Shown here: in pieces, positions 58,114 to 64,000 of the stretch
Layout: each line of letters opens with the position of its first letter
Position numbering within the stretch: position 1 is the first letter of the stretch
NCBI GenBank assembly: GCA_023525975.1
Contig: CM042046.1
Location: 42,005,501 to 42,069,500 of the forward strand
DNA length: 64,000 bases
DNA from: Smallanthus sonchifolius
Lineage: Eukaryota; Streptophyta; Magnoliopsida; Asterales; Asteraceae
Reading direction: 5' to 3'
Position numbers and translations under genes: made by a program
Notes under the pieces: generated by a model
What the model saw: the letters and a program-made list of their open reading frames with translations, nothing else
Databases searched by the model: none
Told to the model about the DNA's origin: nothing

Positions 58114-60205
58114 AAATTTCCGTCTGTATTTGAGTCTATTGTATACTTTTAGGAGCTCGTGTGGAATAGGAAGCTAAATCCCGAAGAAAACGAGCAAGAG
58201 AATAAAGTCGGGAGAAATAAAGAAGAATTTGTTGAAATTCAATTCCTCGCGATACGCGAGAGAGACAGACAAATGCCTCGCGATACGCGAGGGAAAGCAA
58301 TACCGGCCCCGACTAATTTGTTCCTCGCGGTACGCGAGGAACTCAGCCCAGTCTCTCGCGGTACGCGAGAGAACCCTAAATCACGAAAAACCCTAAAATC
58401 GACTTTTAATAGATTTTTAATGCCATAATTTGAGAAGTTCGCATTCCAGCCGTTTGAAAGAGAGCCTAGTGCGATTTTGGGAGCAAGAAGATCGATTCAA
58501 GTGCAAGATCAAAGCTTTTGGATCTCGGGTTCGTTGTAATGGTGATCTAGGTTTTCAAGTTTGAATCTTTGCGTTTTGATTGCTATGTTTGATACCATGT
58601 CTTTGTCATTTACTTATGTTATGATGTTTTGGATGATGATTATTGGCTAAAACCATAGTACTGCCTAGGTCAATTGATGAATATGTGTAAAGTTTAGATT
58701 TTTATCCGGTTTTGGATCTATTTGATGGCTGAATGATTTTGTAAACGATCTTTGGATATTAATTATGATGTATAAGCATGTTTAATTATGATTGTGTGAT
58801 TGATTATAACTCTATGCGTTGATTGTGATTGTCTGTCATTTTGATTTGCGTATCTAGGTCATAGATCTTAGGGTTTGTGATTGTGTATGGTTTGCTAGAG
58901 ATAGTGACCATAGGAGTTGTGATGGATTGCTGATTAGAGTGAATGTGTGTCCTAGTTCAATACCCGAGTGGTGAGAAGTAGTTGTCTAGTCTTCATCATT
59001 AGAAATCCGAGTGTTAACAGTCTGAGATGACGTTAGTATTAGGTGTCTAGTGATTGTTGCTAGGTTAAATCATAGTTGTTATTAAAGATTACCCCATGCA
59101 TTCTTCGAATGTGTTGTGGACAGTGAGACTGAGAGGTAATCTGTCCTGTGGGTACTTTATCATTGTTGGAAATACCCGAGATGTGACCCAACTATCTGGT
59201 GAGTTTAGTACGCTTTAGGTAGCTTAATTGGTGACACCATGAGGGTGATTAGGGATCCACTAGGTAGTCTTTAGTTGTCATCCTTAGAAAACCAGATCCA
59301 TCTTAGTTTCCAGAACTGGTAGAAGTTGTGCTTTGCACGTAGGATTCTGACCTAGGTAGTATTCTTCCCAATTCTTGATTTCACCTCAGTTGTTATCTTG
59401 ATAGTTAAGTCGTTCTAGTTTTCGGCATTCATTAGTTTAATCAGTAGTGTAGTCAAACCCCCCAAACCAATAATCATTCTTTAGTCCAAGTCAGAGTCTA
59501 GTTTTGTTATTCGTAGTGTCTCTAGGGTTCGATACTCGGTTTACCGTTAAGCTGTGCTACACTCGATAGGTATACTTGCATGTCAGTGCGGTTTAGTTCG
59601 AAGGTACTTCATTTATTACTTAGGAGTCTAGGTTAGGTTTTGTTAGTTTTTATATAGACCGTCTGGGCGACATCAAATGTAAATGGGTACCTGCTATCGA
59701 TTCCGAAGGAAAGAATGAAACCGAGTTGTCCTTGAGTCGTCGCAGATCGAGAGCCCCCCTTGCGCCAATTGCAAACCGAGAGGAAGAAAAAAATGAATTT
59801 GGAGGTGCTTTCGAGTTGTAAGATGATAGGGATTATATATAGGGTGATTATAACACGTTTACAACTTTAAATTGACTAGATCTACTGGATTACGGGCTTA
59901 ATTTCGGTGATTTAAGCAATCTCATACCCATTTACGTGACATACCAAATTGGGTTCCAAATCTCACGATTTCGATCCTAATCTATCAAATTGGGGCTTGA
60001 TATGTAATTAATACACGATCTTGAATATTTAGGATTCAAAAGAATTGAGTTTTGATTGCGAATTCAACGGAAATAGAAGAGTGAAAATGGGTTTTGACTT
60101 TTTCAAGTCAAACTTGTTCTTCTTTCTTGTTTCAGGGTCCAAGTTATATATATATATATGTAATATGTGAAAGTATAAAATAAAATCTCAAAAACTCCGA
60201 ATTGT
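58114..60205. mobile_element. Insertion between palindrome clusters, copy 2
   Basis: Counterpart of 22300-24390, with CTCGCG array 2 at 58246-58370. The Gypsy-leader resemblance is tentative. Confidence 0.35.
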
Positions 60206-60269
60206 TTTATTTAATCAATTTCCGTCGGTCAAATTTTTTTTTTTAAATTAAAAAAAATTATGGGAAACC

Positions 60270-60931
60270 CTATGGCGACGACATGTCGTCGGGATAGGTG
60301 AAAACCAAAATTTTCAATGGGACACCCTATAGCGACGACATGTCGTCGCTATAGGGTTGAGGCAGATTGGAGGGAAAGCTGGCGCCCAATGAATTTTTGG
60401 GGAAAACCTATACCGACGACATGTCGTCGCTATAGGTTAATTTTGATTTTCTTTTTGTTTTTTTTATTTAATCAATTTCCGTCGGTCAAATTTTTTTTTA
60501 AAATTAAAAAAATTTCTGGAAAACCATATGGCGACGACATGTCGTCGGGATAGGTGAAAACCAAAATTTTGAATGGGACACCCTATAGCGACGACATGTC
60601 GTCGCTATAGGGTTGAGGCAGATTGGAGGGAAAGCTTGCGCCCAATTAATTTTTGCGGAAAACCTATAGCGACGACATGTCGTCGCTATAGGTTAATTTT
60701 GATTTTCTTTTTGTTTTTTTTATTTAATCAATTTCCGCCGGTCAATTTTTTTTTAAATTAAAAAAAATTCTGGAAAACCCTATGGCGACGACATGTGGTC
60801 GGGATAGGGTTTTTTCCTTTATTGACTGGTCAACATCCTACGAACCCTATACCGACGACATGTCGTCGGCATATGGTACCTGTGCCGACGACATTTGGGC
60901 CTATGCCGACGACATGTCGTCGCCATAGCGT
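60270..60931. repeat. Palindrome cluster B, copy 2
   Basis: Counterpart of 24455-25116 with the same super-repeat. Confidence 0.85.
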
Positions 60932-61035
60932 GCAGCGCGAACAAATAGGGAAAACAGACGTCAAACCTTCATTTCCACCCAAAATCCTCCAAAACTCCCC
61001 CAAATTGTTCTCTCCGGCGATTTCACGGTTTTTGG

Positions 61036-62107
61036 GAGCAACTTTCATAAAAACTCTCGGGATTTAAGGTGAGGTAACATCCGGGCTTCATATTTTAGCT
61101 TTTTTTTCAAGATTTTGAAGTTTTGTTTGTTTATTTTGGTTAGGTTTTGAAGGAATTTCATCATTTCTTGGATTTCTAGCTTTGTGAATGTAAATACTCG
61201 TTTTAATTACTAATTTGTGATGAAATTTGGTTTAGATCTAAGATTTTTATGATTTTGTATGTATGTGTTATGTATGTGTATGTATGTATGTTTGTATGTA
61301 TGAGTATGTATATTTGTATGTATGATGGAATTATTAAATTATGATTAGTTTAGGTCATTTGGTTTAGATGTGTGCTTATTTTATATAATTTAGTTTATGT
61401 AAATTAGTGTTTGTATGTATATGTATGTATGTGTGTAATTTGTGTTTGTAATGATTAGTTTGTATGTATGTGTATGTATATGTGCAATTTGAGTTTATGA
61501 TGATTAGTTTGGATGATTAGTTTGTATGTGTGTGTGTAATTTGTGTTTATGATGATTAGTTAATATGAATGTATATATGTGTATGTATGTTTGTAATTAT
61601 GTAATTGGACATTTATTTATGTATGTTTGTATGTATATGTTTGTAATTATGTAATTGGGCTTTTATTTATGTATTTAATTGTGATGTGTAGGTATATAAG
61701 ATGGTATTTATTTGGAGCAACTTTCACAAAAACTCTCGGGATTTAAGGTGAGCTAACATCCGGGTTTCATATTTTAGCTACTTTTCAAGATTTTGAAGTT
61801 TTGTTTGTTTATTTTGGTTAGGTTTTGGAGGAATTTCATCATTTCTTGGATTTCTAGCTTTGTGAAGGTAAATACTTGTTTTAATTACTAATTTGTGATG
61901 AAATTTGGTTTAGATCTAAGATTTTTATGATTTTGTATGTATGTGTTATGTATGTATGTTTGTATGTATGAGTATGTATATTTGTATGTATGATTGAATT
62001 ATTAAATTATGATTAGTTTAGGTCATTTGGTTTAGATGTGTACTTATTTTATATAATTTAGTTTATGTAAATTAGTGTTTGTATGTATATGTATGTGTGT
62101 AATTTGT
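61036..62107. repeat. Direct repeat of about 400 bp at 679-bp offset, copy 2
   Basis: Counterpart of 25221-26292, including the TGTA-rich tracts. Confidence 0.8.
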
Positions 62108-62319
62108 ATACTTGTGTGTCGAACAAGTTTATGTTTTGAATGTTTGATTTGTCGGACAAGTTTGTGTATCGAACAATTTGGATGTTTGTGTTATGTTTGG
62201 GATATTTGTTTTTATCTGATTTGAATGTTTGAATGGTTTATATTTAGTGATTTGTAGGTTTTTGTTTTTAGAAATTTAATATTTCTGGATAAAATATTAA
62301 AAATAAAAAAAACAGTAAA

Positions 62320-62904
62320 GACCTATACCGATGACATGTCGTCGCTATAGGCCTTTTTTTAAAATTATTAAAAAAAAACAAAAAACCCTATACCGACGAC
62401 ATGCCATCGCTATAGACCTTTTTCAAAAATTATTAAAAAAACAAAAAACCCTATACCGACGACATGTCGTCGCTATAGGCCTTTTTAAAAAATTATTAAA
62501 AAAACAAAAAACCCTATACCGACGACATGTCGTCGCTATAGGCCTTTTTCAAAAATTATTAAAAAAAACAAAAAACCCTAAACCGACGAAATGTCGTCGG
62601 AATAGTGTCAACCTGTACCGACGACATGTCGTCGGTTCAAGGTTGGACTCTATACCGAGGACATGTCGTCGGTATAGAATTTCTTTTTGAAATTTTTAAT
62701 TAAACCCTATAGCGACGACAAGTCGTCGCTATAGGCTGACCTATCGCGACAGCACCTATCCCGACGACAATCTTGGCTATTGGGACGAGGCAATACTGAC
62801 GACATCTATACCGACGACATGTCGTCGGTGTAGGCTATCCCGACGACAAGTCGTCGCTATAGGATGAAAAAAAATCGTCAGGATAAGGTGATACTGTTGT
62901 AGTG
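62320..62904 (-). mobile_element. CACTA-type terminus with palindrome cluster C, copy 2
   Basis: Counterpart of 26505-27089, ending with the inverted CACTACAACAGTATCACC. Confidence 0.7.
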
Positions 62905-63227
62905 ACATTTTACATGTATAAAATTATGCTCTTTATATTACAAGCATGTATGGCGAGTCTACATACAAGCAATTAAAGCATTCGTTTTATTTGATAATCC
63001 ATCATTTTTTTAAGATAAACGAGAATAGATAACAAAATAATTTAATATTTATTTATGCAGTTAGTATAATCTGAAGATTCGGTCTAAATATTTATATTAT
63101 ATGGTTTGACGTTATATAAAATTACATTTTAAACCTTTTAATATAATAATTTAAAAAACTTTCACTAAAAGACTTCAATTTTAAAGTTCGTTTTACGCCA
63201 AAGAATATGTTGAGTCGCTCCAGGTTA
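62905..63227. other. Intergenic DNA (copy 2)
   Basis: Counterpart of 27090-27412; nothing recognised. Confidence 0.4.
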
Positions 63228-63538
63228 GACTATTCGTAATAACAGGGTGAGGATGAAGGATTTCCTGTGTCACGTAGGCGACACGTAGACACTGACTTCT
63301 CTCACCCAGCCTCAGCCTCAGCCTCACCCTCACCCAGGTGTGTATAATGGTGGGGTGAAGGTGACCAGCCTCTCACGCATGCGACGACTCTTTCTTGACC
63401 AAAATGTGCCCTCACCCCGTGAACACCGCCACCCTGCACCTCTCACACCCTACTCACTCGTGTCCGACGCGGTGTTTCACGTCTGTGTTGGATGAGGTGC
63501 ACCACGCCTCCACTCTCACCCTTATATTACCCATAGTC
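63228..63538. mobile_element. Tourist-like MITE, copy 2
   Basis: Counterpart of 27413-27723 with TTA on both sides. Confidence 0.85.
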
Positions 63539-63708
63539 TTATAAACATGACATATTTTGTTTTTTTATAGTTCCTCACAAATAGGGAAAAAAAATGCCAA
63601 ATTTGGTGTATTGATAATTGGAATTTCATAAATTCTGCAACTTGATACCCTTGCATTTCTAATGTTAATTTCCATTAAATTTAACCGCGTGTGGTCTCCT
63701 TCTTCTAC

Positions 63709-63716
63709 TATAAATA
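63709..63716 (+). promoter_or_regulatory. TATA box of the gene at 63976, copy 2
   Basis: TATAAATA before a CT-rich leader, as at 27894. The CT and CA tracts of the leader differ in composition from copy 1. Confidence 0.6.
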
Positions 63717-63975
63717 CAAAACCAACCATTTCCCCAACCCCATAAGTCTCTCTCTCTCTTACACACATACACACTATCTCTCTCTCTCTCTCTCACACAC
63801 ACACAACCTCTCAAATCACACGTTAATCTAATCCAACACCGTTTTCAAACATCAGTTAACGACCGTTTAAAGGTTAGAACTTGCATCATAGCCCATATTT
63901 TTTAAACGGTGAGGCCCTTTTCTATACTTACCGAACTTATATTAATCTGTATTTGTAGTTGGATTCTTGGTGACG

Positions 63976-64000
63976 ATGCAAGAGGATGGTCATGATCATA
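63976..64000 (+). CDS. Start of the unrecognised gene, copy 2 (cut by window end)
   Basis: Only the first 25 bases of the exon (MQEDGHDH) are in the window. Whether its downstream exons follow in this copy would show if copy 1 is truncated. Confidence 0.45.

Overview
This window is nuclear DNA of a flowering plant. The genes are split by introns, intergenic DNA is AT-rich, and class I and class II plant transposons dominate. A CYP71-type cytochrome P450 and the style of the Helitron and CACTA ends make a eudicot likely, and Asteraceae would fit. The family assignment is inference. I saw no rRNA, tRNA, CRISPR, operon or bacterial feature.

The main structural fact is a near-identical repeat. 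Bases 1-28185 recur as 35852-64000, with an offset that drifts from 35851 to 35815 through small, mostly microsatellite indels. Only 28186-35851 is present once here. Both ends of the repeat lie outside the window, so it is either a very recent tandem duplication of about 35.8 kb or two allelic haplotypes joined by the assembly.

Layout of the unit, copy 1 then copy 2: (a) an autoinhibited Ca2+-ATPase (ACA)-like gene, of which only the 3' part is visible in copy 1 (1-1208) while copy 2 is complete (34097-37059); (b) a small CACTA MITE with a 3-bp target duplication; (c) a decayed CACTA TNP2 transposase; (d) a Helitron 3' end 267 bp before a complete two-exon CYP71 gene (6323-7882; 42174-43733); (e) about 6 kb of MITEs, Helitrons, a long foldback element and a truncated Copia element; (f) a Mutator-like element holding a nested hAT element and two nested LTR units, each with its own target duplication; (g) a CACTA-type region with about 30 copies of a palindrome centred on GACGACATGTCGTCG; (h) a Tourist-like MITE, a TATA box and the first coding exon of an unrecognised gene. 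The single-copy segment 28186-35851 adds a non-autonomous LTR retrotransposon, a Mutator-like element nested in a Helitron, and the 5' part of the ATPase gene.

Most notable biologically: the ATPase keeps an open frame of about 958 codons, the ACA membrane layout and a calmodulin-site-like N-terminus, yet has lost essentially every catalytic motif of P-type ATPases, so it looks like a pseudoenzyme. The P450 keeps the heme-binding and ExxR motifs but has Asn where the I-helix threonine is expected, and copy 1 alone carries an Arg180Trp change. Nothing in the sequence shows that ATPase and P450 work in one pathway; they are simply neighbours in the repeated unit.
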